The translations under genes were made by a program, and so were the position numbers. The notes beneath the pieces were generated by a model, which was given only the letters and a program-made list of their open reading frames with translations, made no database searches and was not told where the DNA came from. A stretch of DNA of 64,000 nt from Casuarina equisetifolia. Lineage: Eukaryota; Streptophyta; Magnoliopsida; Fagales; Casuarinaceae. Shown here piece by piece: positions 52,529-64,000 of the stretch; the stretch's first letter is position 1, and each line of letters opens with the position of its first letter. The stretch covers positions 20,442,021 through 20,506,020 of the forward strand of contig CM052362.1 in assembly GCA_028551475.1 (NCBI GenBank), in the 5' to 3' direction.

Positions 52529-55117
52529 AAGTTGAGAAGTTCTAAGCCAATCAAGTAAAATTGGATGGTTTCGGTTTAAATTCACCTTGACACGGTCCTT
52601 TTGCTTAAGGCGCAGGGAAAGCTAAAACAAGAATGCATGGAAAGACGGAAAAAGTGACAATAAACCAAACAAAAGGGACAAGACAGCACTGGATGGAAAT
52701 TCAACTCAGGCTGGAAAAAAACAAAATTAGGCGAGCTGAAAGACTAGCTGGCTAGGCAGGCTACTCTTCCTTATTTGTCTCTAAGCCTAAATAAGTTTTA
52801 AATACATCACACGTTTCATGCAAAAGCCCAAAAGAAGAGGATAATATACTTCATCGCCAAGATGAGGATGAGTCAAATCAATCATCGACTTCCTACTCTT
52901 CACGATGTTCTGTGTTGTTGGGAAAATTACTTGTTTGAAGCAAGTCGTTTTCCAATGAACGGCAGGAAAAGGAAACCATGGACTACATTTTACTGGAATG
53001 AATACTCAGGTATCTTTCAAATAAAAAGGATTGTGAAAACTTTTAGGAATGTTGAAATAATGAGGTAAGAAAACGTGCACGTAGGGTGGTCACAAGCCAT
53101 GAACCCGAGTTCACATGGACGTGGGCATCTCTCTCCGGCGACTGTCTTAGTCTTTCTTAGTTGCACGGGTTCCCACAAAAGTACGTGCCGAAGCGAGGAG
53201 AGGAGCCACTTGTTGACGATCCTGCGGCTAAACGACGGCAAGATGCAGGCTTTACAGTGGGGAGGGTTCAGCTTCGAGAGTGCCAAGTTGCGCAGTCTGC
53301 ATGTGGGTTGTGGCCTGGCTCTGGCTCTGCTTCTCTCTCTGCCTCGCGTTTGGAACTGTTGAAACGGGAATTAAATGAACAAGGACAACATCTGAGCCAC
53401 CCTAGCCCTTGTTTTGCACTTCCCTCGGTTCCCATTTTCTACCTTTGCTGTCCAAAGCTTTGGTCCCCCCTCCCCCCCCCTCACCAAACAAAACATGCTT
53501 CATACCAATCGATAAGTCTTTGTACGCAGTTCCCCATTCTGTTCCTACTCTACAGCTCTACCTAGGTGCCTTATACATATATGTTGCTTTACCTTTTAAG
53601 ATTCAAATCTCGTTAAGCGAAGTAACAGAGATTGTCTACACGTGCTATAAGGGCTACTGTTGATAGACCGACCAGAAACGGTAGATACTGGTCTCTGAAT
53701 ATACAAAATGGAGTATAATGGAGGAGACCATTTTCCAGGAAATGTTCCAGCCGGACACACCTGAGGTACGGACCCACCAGAGCCGGCCAGTTTGAAAAGC
53801 ATCCATATCTGCTCCACGAAATTGTGCATAATTTATGGCAAACATGTTAAGCTTTTTCAGCTGAGTATCTTATCATGGTTGACTAATAAGATCATGGATC
53901 TTGATCAGCCCCATGCTGGTTTTACTATCCTGGACCGTACACCAGGGTGCAGTTCTTGGTTTTCTTTGGATGTCGGACCATGATCAGGTGGGTGCCCACG
54001 TCGGCAGCCGGGGAAGAAAAAAATTGTAAGAGAGCAATCAGGTTGTAAACAGGTGAAATGTGTATGGGGACCTCTGCACCCAATTAAAATTTGTCGCTGA
54101 TGTTGCCGACGTGGCGAATCATGACGCTGGAACAGTCGGAGCCGTGGAAATCATGGACAGATTTTGAATCGATCATTAATCGTGTGTATCCGAGGATGGC
54201 AGGGTAGGTCGGCAGGGGCCCGGTGGAATTCTTGATTTCACCTACCGACAAGAGCGGCATGGGCGGGAAAGAGAAAGTCGTCGGTCGTCGGCTTTTCTGA
54301 GCAGATGAGAGTTACAGTTCCCACACAAGACCATTCTACTCCAGTGTTAGCAGTAAATTTCTTTTTAGCTTTCAAATTCGTGTCGAGCATGTCCTTTGTT
54401 GCTATTATGGTTTCCAGATCAACCATGTCCCACAACGTTGTTGAGGTCATTCCTTTGCTGTGAAAGCCTCTACCACGTGTATCTGCGTAGAAAGTCATTA
54501 TGTTTTTCCACCTTCCATGATAACGTTTTGGGTCAGGAGAAATATCAAAGCTCTTTTACCTACGATGAACCCTTTTTTGGATGATTTAATTAGCATTTGA
54601 ACGTGCAATCAACACGTATTGAAAGAAAAGCATTTTAACACTATCTTTCGGGTCAATTACAATGATTGGTGTGCATTCACTTGCAAATTGCTGGCAAACA
54701 ATGAAGAAAAAATTGACATGAAAAGACAAGGTTGACTCGGTGATGTATGGAATCCAATTTTTTTCTCCCCAGCTGACCTAGTACCTCGATCAGCTTTACA
54801 CACTTTCCAGCAAACACAAGATCTCCATCATGGTTCAAGGTTATGAAAGGAGTAAAAATGGGGAAAAAAAAGTGTAACGGATCAGAATTCACATGTTGAG
54901 AAGACAGAAAGTTAACTAAGTGACCATTGTGTAAAGTAGATTGAGTAATAATAAAGTTAATAAAAATAGCATAATTCACTTGTTGAGAAGATGGAAAACT
55001 AACCAAAGTCTTCACCGTGTAGGGTAGATTGAAAGAAAAAAAAATTGATGGTTTATTATTTTCAAATAGTAGTTATTATGCTTGTTGCTTTTAATTAAAA
55101 TTTTAGTTAGTAGTCAT

Positions 55118-55714
55118 TGTTGTTTATGTTTATAAAAGGTTGTTAATCTATGTAGAGAACTATCTTAGTCAATAAAATTTCATGGAGTTTCTCTCTTAAA
55201 GAGATTTATTAGCAAGTTGTGAGGTTTGTTTCTAATTAGGCTTGAGTTTTTATCTTTTCACCACATTTATAAGATATTTTAAGTAAGTATATATTGGACT
55301 TTGATCTAATACTTCAACCCAAGTGACCTATATTTGCTCACAAATATGAGCATGTTATGGTCCTTAAAACTTGTCATGCCAATAGACTTAGGCCTTTTAG
55401 CTACGTAACATTTTGGTATCAAAGAGTTTTCAAAGTTCTCATAATCAAACAAACAAAAACATGAAGATAGACTAGATGATGGAAATGATAAAGATGATTA
55501 TGGGAGAGCTATCTTGATTAGTAAAAGTTCTCAGTTTATATGAGATGGAATCTTTCTCCTAAAGAGACTTATTAATGAGTTGTGAAGTAAAATCTCTGCG
55601 TAATAAGCTTAGTTTTTTATTTATTATTATTATTATTATTTCACTGTATTAGAGTATGATGCAACACTGCAACCCAAGTAACCCATTATACGAAAGCAAA
55701 CATGGGCCGTAACA
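55118..55714 (+). mobile_element. TRIM-like miniature LTR retroelement
   Basis: Two diverged direct repeats, about 55118-55410 and 55500-55714, share CTATCTT, CTCTTAAAGAGATTTATTA-like, GAGTTGTGA-like, CAACCCAAGT and a GTAACA end. Directly after the first repeat lies TGGTATCAAAGAG (55414-55426), a primer-binding site for initiator tRNA-Met. A purine-rich GATTATGGGAGAG-like stretch precedes the second repeat. The first repeat has a TATAAAAG box (55131-55138). The internal part is only about 90 bp with no coding capacity, the layout of terminal-repeat retrotransposons in miniature. Repeat divergence is substantial, so the insertion is old. Confidence 0.65.
55619..55640. repeat. (TTA)n microsatellite inside the TRIM-like element
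   Basis: About seven TTA units within the second repeat of the miniature LTR element. Confidence 0.9.
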
Positions 55715-57285
55715 AAAAGTTAGAGACAAAGAGAAATGAGTGGTTTCTTCTTGTTTTTCTCTTTGTCTTTCACCTTCTAAAAGATAATCGATTGATGTCT
55801 TCCTGCATGACGTTTCTGAGTCGCGCATCCAATGGGAAGTCAAAGAAGGTGCTTGGACAGCTGCAAATTATGAGGATAAATTATGTTCAAGCATAAACTT
55901 TTCGGCTTTGCCTCCTATCAAACAGTTAAAAAGTGGTCAAAAAAGGCGTAATTGGAAACAAAACTTTCCAACATTCTGTTCACAAAGTGTTTTGTGGTTG
56001 CTGAATTGTCAATCTCCAATCCCAGTGGTGTGTTCCAACATGTGGTCGGAGTCTGATGAGCGGTAAGGAAGCAGGCCGCCAAGAGAAGACTTTCTGGGTC
56101 CGGATGAATGTGACAGAGTGGCATGGGTGGGAAATGGCAGAGGAAAAATTATTCAGGTTTCTCTGCAGTTCAGATTCAGATTTGGTTGACAGAAAAATGT
56201 GGTGTATGGCCGTTGCCTTGCCCTTTTTCTCCTTTGTTTCGTGATCTTCATCCCCCACCACCCCTCCATCGTTGTTAACGTGGCTTGCAGCTGTATCGCT
56301 TCGTCCTCGCGAATTGAGGTCCAGATATTTGTCATGCTATCAAACTCACAGGTTAAATCAAATGAAAGGGTGGGCCTTTGAGTTGAGAAGACTACTAGCC
56401 TAATCAGAGTTGCCGACCTCCACTTCAATCCCAGTGTTGACCACTATCCTAAACACTGTTGGTGGGTGAAGGTGTTTTTCTCTTTTAAGAGACCCAAGTG
56501 TCGATTTGACCTTTAGAACATTCTTTGGAGGGACTGGTTGAGCAAACAATAGGGCGAAGCCCAGTAAAACTGGATCGGACAAAACTTGACTGAAAGAAGG
56601 TCCTCCAGATCGAGGCTCAAATTGCTACATCTCCAGAGTCCAGTGCAGATATGTAGAGGCTTCTTTCCTTCTCCTGGCACACGCCCGAACCCATTTACCA
56701 CTGAAGATATCACGAGCCAGAAGAGCCCAAAGCGTTCTTCCAAACGTTTTTACTGAGTCTGTTAACGCCATTTACACCTCTTCATACCTGTTACCTCCTG
56801 ACAGTTTTGAGTCCAACATGGATGGAGACAATTGATGTGCATGTGTGAGCCAAGTACTCTCTAAGATTTCTGTTACCAAATTTAGTTCACAAGACAATCT
56901 AAGTCAAGTCCCTTAGAGAGTGATCACTGGAAGTTGTGTCCAAGGAACCAACTAGTGAATTGCCAAGAAAAACCGGGGTTCACAAAAAGTTGAGAGGAGA
57001 TAACATAGAAACCAGAATAAGAAGGATTCACATGCAGATTACCTCAGTCCAAATTCTTAATATACACAACGAATTTAAGAAATCTATTCAAAAAGGGCAA
57101 AAACAAGCAAACGGCTATGACATTCTAAAAGAATCCGATTGCTCGAGATCGTCCGAGTCATTTTGCTAAAACCCTTTCTAAGCTTCTAAGAAGTGGCTTA
57201 TAAACGACAAAGCAAAGCATTTCAAAATCATAACAGCAAGGCCTCGCGTCCTTTGACTGACTGCTGTGGAACTCGGAATTTCACA

Positions 57286-59958
57286 TTAACCCCTGCCTGC
57301 CAACACATCCAACTGACTCGAACTACCATTTGATGAAGATTCTTCCGGCCAAGAAGTCTGTCTAATATTTCTGTTTCTGTAGAGATTGTTTTCTGGCTTC
57401 TGTGAATGCTCTTTGTAAGCTACCTGATGAAGATGCAGCCATGCAAGCATGCTAACTGCTACCAAAGCTGCATTACCCAGTATCCCACCCGTCTGATCCA
57501 ATTTAAGGAGTCTCTTTGTGAAATCAACACTTGAAATGATAACTCTGATCAGTATATTAGATCTGTTCCCTTCATTAGTCCCGAGTTTCTCACCAGATGG
57601 ACTGTAAGGGGGACCATAAAGGTTTTCAGGTGAAACAAAGTGGCCTGTATCACGTACGTCTCCCACAAATGCTAGAGCTTCTTCGATGACTTTGTACTTC
57701 TTACCATGATGTTCAGACAATCTCACGGCAAGAATAATCCTGCTTTGCTCTAGTCGGGCAATCGCAGCATCTCTCTCGGCCCGCTGCTGCATTTGAACAG
57801 TCTGCAAAGGATAAGAAACTATGCGTAATCTGTGAGCAGATCCAATTACACAATATAAGCCCTAGCCATATCTTACTCTTTCTCCTATTTTAAAAATAAA
57901 AAATAAAAAAAACACCAAAATAAAACCCCCGCCCCCCCAGTAAAAAGTGCAGCTCTTATCAGAAGGCTAGCACCTAGCAAAACTTATGACAACATATTAG
58001 CCCTATCACTTCTAATTTACTGCATATGCGAGTGACTCTATTTCTGGGTTCAGAACTGTAGTTCCATCCTAATTTTAGATTGCTATTAAAGAACGCCACT
58101 CTTCAGTCACCTAAAATCCTCCAAAAAGATCTAGCTAGGGGTGAAGGAATGCAAAAGCCATGTCCATCCAACGATTACAAGTTATTTGTGGCAAAACTCC
58201 GTAACTCCAGTCATCCAGCACATGCCGTTCCCCTGTAAACAGTTTGTTATCCGCTCCCTTATTTCTTTCTTGTCCAATTCAAATGCCTAAACACTCTTCC
58301 ACTTTATGATAGGAATTTCACAACCTACGTTGTTGGTCTAAGGCTCTGTTTAGTGTTTTTTTTTTTTCGGAAAGGACTTCAGCTTCTACCAAGCAGAGGC
58401 CACCTGCATCCTGTTTGGTGATGCAGAGGCACTTCAAGTTTTTGTCAATTTTCTCAAGTGGTTCTGCTATTTAACAAACTTTTGCAGCAGGCCAAAGGCT
58501 GCTTGTCATAACAGCTGAGGTTTTCATACTATTATAGAGGTACAACCCACCGAAACTTGGCATAATTTTTATCCTGTAGTTCCTATCCTTCAATCAAGTG
58601 ATGCTCACCAAGGGAGACGAGAGGACATCATTCAGGTTCTTTACTTGAGCATTTGAACTATTTATTCTATACAACCTTTGATAACTAAATAACATGAGAT
58701 AATTCAGCCCCAGTTGACGTGAGACAAAAGAATAGCTCACTCAAGTAAAGCATTTCTCTCCACGGGTTTCCCCCACTTTCTCGATAACACATCATAGAAG
58801 ATTTGTTTTATTAGTATCTGGAGTTATCTTGACCTTAAGCTTGAGTTTGGTTTTGTAGGCTTTCTATTCTGATAAGATCTTCCTTGTTTATGGCAACCAA
58901 GAGAACCAGAACTTTAAGATAGAGTGGTATATTTCTATTCTTTTCCCCCAAATTCTCGTTCAATCAAACAAAACGCAACCAAAAGACAAGATAACAGTGA
59001 ACAACCCAAGAAACTCACCCCATGAAATCAAGCTAATTTTCAATTCCCTTGAAAGAGAAGTTCCTTTGCTTTTATCGTTCATCGATGTTCTTGCCAATCA
59101 AATGCAGCTCAAACCAAAACACAAACAAGAAACAAAAACACTCTTTTCATTCCTATCTCTTTCCCTATGTCTCCTCATGCAACTATAAACGTGTCTATTT
59201 TCCTTAAATCCAATTCTTTGACTACTTAAGCCTATATCAGACAGCATCACTGTCCTAGAACAAACGTTTCCCAACCCAACAAGGCGGCCATCCGAAGACA
59301 ATTTCCTTTTCCTCTCTGTCTCTCTTTACTTTCTCAGAAACGAAAGAGAACATAAAAACCAAAGTGCATGAAATGCATAAAGAAATTCTAGAGATGCCGT
59401 GCTAATTCGCAAGTTTTCAAACCACATCAGATTCGTCATCTCTGGCGCCTTATGTCTCAATTTACCGCGGAACCAAACATAATTCAACCGAAAACAGAGC
59501 GAAACGAGAGACAAGCAAAAGAAATCCAGAAAATCAAACCAATTATCACTCCATAAGATCAACATAATACTGAACCCATCAGAGCAGCCACTGCGAAATA
59601 AAGCAAGACTCACGTGGAAAAACTCAAGCTGGTCCTCGAGGTTCTCGAGCGCGGTGCGAATAGCGTTGAGGCTCTTGGCCTCCTGAATGGCCGAATCGTC
59701 GTTGTCGTCTTCGCCCCGGATGTCCTTCACGAAGACAAATCCGGCCATGCCACCCGCCTCGACGGCTTCGTTTTGGTTGCCGGTTTTGTTATCACCATAA
59801 GGCTTGTTCTTCTTCTCCGGTGGCTTCCTCGGGGATTTAACAGAGTTGAGGAAATGTGTCCTCGAGATGGAATGGATGGCGTCGCTCAGCTTATCGTGGA
59901 GGTCCCAGATCTTCTCCAGGATCACTTCTATTTCCTCGAGCTCCATGTCCCATTTCAT
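57286..59958 (-). CDS. PDV1: Plastid division protein PDV1
   Basis: Two exons (59614-59958 and 57286-57801) encode 286 residues. It begins MKWDMELEEIEVILEKIWDL and continues with HDKLSDAIHSISRTHFL, AKSLNAIRTALENLEDQLEF and AIARLEQSRIILAVRLSEHH, matching PDV1. The first 150 residues are helical and probably coiled-coil, facing the cytosol. A single transmembrane helix (about 221-240, GILGNAALVAVSMLAWLHLH) would anchor it in the outer chloroplast envelope, and the tail ends ...RG. In the family, PDV1 recruits the dynamin-like ARC5/DRP5B to the division ring, and its C-terminal glycine contacts PARC6 in the intermembrane space; that terminal glycine is present. The start at 59958 follows family alignment, although the frame stays open upstream to an ATG at 60252. 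The intron is 1.8 kb. Confidence 0.96.
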
Positions 59959-61472
59959 GGAGGGAAAATCGCTGAATTCCTCGATTTCTAGGGTTGAACT
60001 TCCCACGGTTTGGGTACCTTGCTTCGATTGCCGTGCTTGTCGCCCACGTGATGACACGTCTGATGGTGCTTTTTCGTCTTTCAAAACCGCAACCAAGAGA
60101 CGCGGTTCCCGCATCGGTGATTTTGGCGCTATTGGACCTGCTGAATTCCCCAATCGCAAACCCGCGCGTACTAGGCCGCGATTTTCTGGCCCAAGGGGCT
60201 TGAGGAGGCTAACATAATTTCCATGGGGTTTTACGAAATTATCAATAAACATATCAAATTGTTATATTGCGGATACCGTGTGGCAACCCCTATCTTTCGT
60301 TGAGGCCGCTACACGACTTTGTCTTTATTATTATCTGTTCTTGTTTTGGAATGTATTTATTAAATGCAGGTTAAATAAGAGTTACAAAAGATTAATTTAA
60401 AATTTAATATTTTATCAAAAATATCTCTTCTTGTGGTCGTCGTCTAGAAAAGATCATGCAATGTCATGTTCCTCCTTACATTTCACAGGGGGCAAGGCAT
60501 CATTTGAGTAGCTTGTGATAGACTTTCACTTAAACTAAATTAACAACTTTTGGAGTAGAGAAACTCCTTCTAAAATTTAGAAGTGATGGAGATATACCTT
60601 TATCATCAATAAGATTAGATTTACATGTCTCCACTTTTGACGTGGGATAAACATCTTTAACACATTTTCTCATTATAATATATATATATATCATTGACAA
60701 ACAAATTAAGGATGGATAGGGTTAATGCTTTCTATATGAGCTTTATTATAACATAATAACTAATATTTGGATCCATAACATAGATGGTGCATTATTATTA
60801 TTATTATTTTGGTAGGCAAAGTTAAAGCAAGCAGTATTATGTCTTAGGGAGATTTCTTTGAGTACATCGTCGTTTGCCTTGTAACTTTAAACCAGTTAAT
60901 ATGCTTCGGCCTCGACGGCTTTCCCATCTGGAGATAGAGTCTGATCAATCTTATGCTGTCCACGACAATGGTCTTGTTACACAAGTTTGGAAGTATATGG
61001 CCTCTTGTAGCAGGAAATGGTCAAACTATCTAAGATTTATCATCTAAAACAAGGACATGCAAATACTCATTAATCTTGTAAGTGTTCATTGAAGGGACAT
61101 ACAAGATGGCTGAGATATCGTTTCTTTCTTGCACATTGTTACTACCTTATCAAAAGGGATTTATGGTTACTTTGAACCTGATCATTTTGTGATGCTATGC
61201 TACCTGGAGGATTTGATCTTCTTCCTCAATTATATGGAACCCAAATTAACAGGTTTTCAACAAGACATTATGCAAAGAGAAGCGATGGCGAAAATGACTA
61301 AAACTTTATTCTTGATAATAGAGGAAAACATTTCTTTTTAAATCTGAAGTAGGGATACATGCATCTGGACCTGAATAATGCAGACTTTTGCTTCTTATTT
61401 GACTCAGTACATATATATATTCTAAACAGCAAATTTATTCTGAAAACACCATCCGCTTGACTTCCTTCAGAG
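59959..61472. other. PDV1 leader and promoter, then AT-rich spacer
   Basis: 59959-60252 is open in frame with PDV1 and probably its leader. Beyond that comes AT-rich sequence with an ATT run (60790-60810) and the 3' UTR of the phosphate transporter at the right end. An open stretch at 61129-61341 has no domain. Confidence 0.5.
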
Positions 61473-63047
61473 TTAGTATCGAGATTCAAGGGGAATTTCT
61501 GAGTCCTTGCCAGTGTCGCCATCATCCTCACCCGATATCTCCTCCAAGGAACGCCCTTTGGTCTCGGACACTAGGAATGTGAAGAAAAACCCCAAGAGGT
61601 TGGTGGCTGCCAAAATATACATCACCTTCTTTATCTGCGATGGCTGATCACTCTGAGTATAGTTCTGAATCCCAAATGCCGCAACAATTGCCCCCGCCTT
61701 CCCCGATGCTGCGCTTAGAGCATGACACGTCGACCTCACCCTCGTTGGGAACAACTCGGCTGGAAGCACGAAGGTGGTGCTGTTAGGCCCGAAATTTGCA
61801 AAGAAAAACGTTAGCCCGTATAAGACCGCGAAGAGAAAGGCATTATGTAAAAGGGTGTTGTAGTAAATCCCTATGACAAGCGTGAAGATCGCCATCATGA
61901 AGAAGCCCATGAGCTGGATGATGAACCGGCCCAGCTTCTCGATGAAGAAGACGGTAAACCAATAACCAGGGAAGGTACCAACCAACGCAATGACAAACAT
62001 GGCACGAGAGGTCTCAAAGATTTCTTGGATAGCATTAACTTGTGCGGGTTTTTGAGTTAGATTCATTACTGGGAAAATATCCTTCTGGGTCAGGTTTTGG
62101 CTGTAGAAGGCTATGTCCAGTAAGAACCACGTGGTCGTTGTGCCTAGTAGATGAAACCCGTGTCGCTGAAGGAATTCATTAGAGAGCAAATCGAAGCTAT
62201 TTGCAGCTTTGAATTGGGACAGCTTGTCTTGTTCAGCTTGGATTTCAAGATCAAGAACCTTAGCCATATCGGTAGCGGCTTGTTTGGCGTTCCCTTCAAT
62301 TATGGCTGTGTAGCGACCGGTTTCGGGCATTTTCATTCGCCAGTAGTAGGTCAAAAGCGCCGGAAGGGCCCCTAGCATAAGCACGATACGCCACAAAAAA
62401 TCACCCTGCGGTTGAGTGGAAAATAGCTGATTTTGTATGTTACCATCTGTTCCGAATACTGGGGCGGGGTACAGCTTGAGGAAGATGGCGGAAAGTGTCA
62501 TGGTAACTAGCCCCGCAAATATAATTCCCACACCCTGCATTGCAAAAACCGCAGCAATGAATGTCCCACGAGTTTGTTTGTTGGCGTACTCGGACATGAT
62601 GGTGGCGGAGAGAGGATAGTCTCCTCCAATGCCAAAGCCTAGCCAGAACCTGAAGAAACAAAGTGTCCCGATTACGGCCGATGTGGTTGAGCCGAAAGAC
62701 AACCCAGAACTTATGGCGCAAAAGGCCATGATAACCAGAGTGATGCCATAAACCTTTTTACGGCCTACTTTGTCACCCAGCCAGCCGAAGAATAGTTGTC
62801 CCATCAGGGTACCGACAAGAGCAACACCAGTTATAGCATTATTAGCGCCTGGGGGGAGCTTTCCGGGAGCGGGAGGGTTAATGCTAGGGTCGAAGTAATA
62901 AAGGCGACCCAACAGCTTTGAGACTGTTGAGATCACAAACAGGTCGTACGCATCCGTGAAAAACCCCATCCCGGCGATGACAATGGCGGTGAGGTGGTAC
63001 CATTGTGTGCGAGCATTGTCGAGTGCATCGAGAACAGCTATGGCCAT
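61473..63047 (-). CDS. High-affinity inorganic phosphate transporter, PHT1 family
   Basis: An intronless gene of 524 residues, the normal PHT1 length. It starts [20 protein letters not shown]. The PHT1 signature [13 protein letters not shown] is at 141-153, and [19 protein letters not shown] and [14 protein letters not shown] are the usual MFS loop motifs. Six hydrophobic helices, a central hydrophilic loop (about 240-300, with MPETGRYTA) and six more helices give the 6+6 MFS layout. It is a proton-coupled phosphate importer of the plasma membrane. The ATG at 63047 is the family start. A P1BS site lies about 157 bases upstream, consistent with induction by PHR1-type factors under phosphate starvation. 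Which PHT1 member it is (PHT1;1 to PHT1;9) cannot be settled here. It is not part of the recalled At5g53280-53340 block. Confidence 0.96.
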   Translation of the reverse strand: MAIAVLDALDNARTQWYHLTAIVIAGMGFFTDAYDLFVISTVSKLLGRLYYFDPSINPPAPGKLPPGANNAITGVALVGTLMGQLFFGWLGDKVGRKKVYGITLVIMAFCAISSGLSFGSTTSAVIGTLCFFRFWLGFGIGGDYPLSATIMSEYANKQTRGTFIAAVFAMQGVGIIFAGLVTMTLSAIFLKLYPAPVFGTDGNIQNQLFSTQPQGDFLWRIVLMLGALPALLTYYWRMKMPETGRYTAIIEGNAKQAATDMAKVLDLEIQAEQDKLSQFKAANSFDLLSNEFLQRHGFHLLGTTTTWFLLDIAFYSQNLTQKDIFPVMNLTQKPAQVNAIQEIFETSRAMFVIALVGTFPGYWFTVFFIEKLGRFIIQLMGFFMMAIFTLVIGIYYNTLLHNAFLFAVLYGLTFFFANFGPNSTTFVLPAELFPTRVRSTCHALSAASGKAGAIVAAFGIQNYTQSDQPSQIKKVMYILAATNLLGFFFTFLVSETKGRSLEEISGEDDGDTGKDSEIPLESRY

Positions 63048-64000
63048 CTTTGTTTCCTGCTTTCTTTGCCGCTTTCTTTGCCTGGTCGCTGCTGTGGTTG
63101 GGGGTGTCCTCTTATACTTGCTCGTCTATTAAGGACAAAATAATTAAATGATAGACTTCTTGTAGGTATTGGCGTTATGGCCAAGAAATAGACAACTTGA
63201 TACGGATATTCTTTTTGCATAGGCATAGATAAAATAAACTATGCGAATTACACATTGGACACGGAGGCGAAATAATTTACTTCTTAACTCTTGTGAGCTG
63301 TAATACAAGAATCAACAGCAAACCATTTGCTAGCGGCAAACTTGTAGCGATCTTACCGGGTGGAAGATCAAACTTCACACAGGAACAGTTCATTTTACTA
63401 CCCTTATCATCAACCATCACGGCAATTCACCTTAATCTAAAGAATTTGTCGACGAGTGGAAACTTCGTCGCATCTCGTAAACTTCTATGCTACTCCCCAG
63501 TGAAAACATAAACTTTGGTTTTGGATAATTTTTGGAGCTAGCGTACATCATCAATGACAGATCATAAAACATTGTGTTTGTCAATACATTATTGGAATTT
63601 AGAGAAGATCACAAACTCGTACAATTTCTAGGACATAGTAGTAAGTAAACACCTTCAAATATCATGTACAACTGATAAAAAGAACTATAATGAAACCTTC
63701 AAAAATCATATATATAGTTTAATCTCCTTCAGTATATGGTTAATATAAGACTTTCTATATCAGACCTTGAAAATTAACCTAACAAAGGTAGGATTTTGTT
63801 GTTTGAATTTGGTATAGCTTCTAAAGGTGCTTAACCTATGAGACTAGTGATTTTATCCAGTATTGGACATCCCTTTTACAACTTCCACATGTTGAGAATT
63901 CAACATTTTTTTGCTTGATCCTAAGTGTTTCTCCACGCATTATATGTAAGCAGGATTTTCTCAGAGACTATATAACTTACTTTTGGCATATATAAGTTAA
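63048..64000 (-). promoter_or_regulatory. Promoter and leader region of the PHT1 gene
   Basis: Upstream sequence on the minus strand, AT-rich, with no protein gene recognised. It holds one P1BS element near the gene, and no other GNATATNC match was found in this stretch by eye. Confidence 0.6.
63204..63211. promoter_or_regulatory. P1BS element (PHR1-binding site)
   Basis: GGATATTC fits the palindromic consensus GNATATNC and lies about 157 bases before the PHT1 start codon. P1BS is bound by PHR1-type MYB-CC factors in phosphate-starvation promoters. Confidence 0.7.

Larger units (their letters stand above)
48740..57285. other. Gene-poor spacer of about 8.5 kb
   Basis: The first few hundred bases are the CRF 3' UTR. 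The rest holds simple repeats and a TRIM-like element (listed) but no protein family I recognise. Open stretches at 53017-53565 and 50964-51224 show no domains. A scan by eye for mature sequences of common conserved plant microRNAs found none. Confidence 0.5.

Noticed and set aside
53017-53565. Overlapping open stretches on both strands
   Set aside because: No recognisable domain, splice context or codon pattern; chance openness in a locally GC-richer stretch.
59614-60217. Open stretches on the plus strand over PDV1 exon 1
   Set aside because: Antisense shadows of the PDV1 coding sequence.

Overview
The window is nuclear DNA from a flowering plant, most likely a eudicot. The genes have several short exons with GT-AG introns, AT-rich introns and spacers, Ty1/copia-type retroelement remains, a plant-type initiator tRNA, and plant-only families (PDV1, CRF-type AP2/ERF, HPGT, PHT1, an LRR-III pseudokinase). 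The species cannot be fixed from the sequence.

Layout. 1-9.6 kb is a decayed zone. A minus-strand Ty1/copia fossil runs off the left edge and sits inside an ABCC10-like transporter pseudogene. Beside these lie a fragment of an NHL/YLS9-like (LEA-2) gene, a second and shorter ABCC10-like fragment, a diverged 198-bp tandem repeat and an AT-rich stretch. 9.6-36.8 kb is gene-dense: HPGT galactosyltransferase (+), UBA-like protein (-), a domesticated hAT/BED-type gene (-) with a start codon split by an intron and one frameshift, tRNA-iMet(CAU) (-), an LRR-III receptor pseudokinase (+), a stand-alone myosin-TH1-domain protein (-), and a UBC8/10-type E2 (+). 36.8-47 kb is gene-poor and holds a probable miniature LTR element. 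At 47.6 kb lies an intronless CRF-type AP2/ERF gene with upstream ORFs. 48.7-57.3 kb is again gene-poor, with a TRIM-like element at 55.1-55.7 kb. The plastid-division gene PDV1 (-) follows, then an intronless PHT1 phosphate transporter (-) with one P1BS site upstream.

From HPGT to PDV1 the order of seven families matches, as I recall it, Arabidopsis At5g53340 (HPGT1), 53330 (UBA/EF1B-like), 53320 (LRR kinase), 53310 (myosin-related), 53300 (UBC10), 53290 (CRF3) and 53280 (PDV1). The window therefore looks like an old collinear block, with the hAT-derived gene and the tRNA placed inside it. The genes do not form a single pathway; their neighbourhood is conserved ancestry.

I found no clear new multi-gene system. 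The points most worth a second look are: the hAT-derived gene with its split start codon and frameshift; the exact match between the copia primer-binding site and the unusual acceptor stem of the initiator tRNA in the same window; the parallel reading frames in the 198-bp tandem repeat; overlapping uORFs ahead of the CRF gene; and the TRIM-like element.
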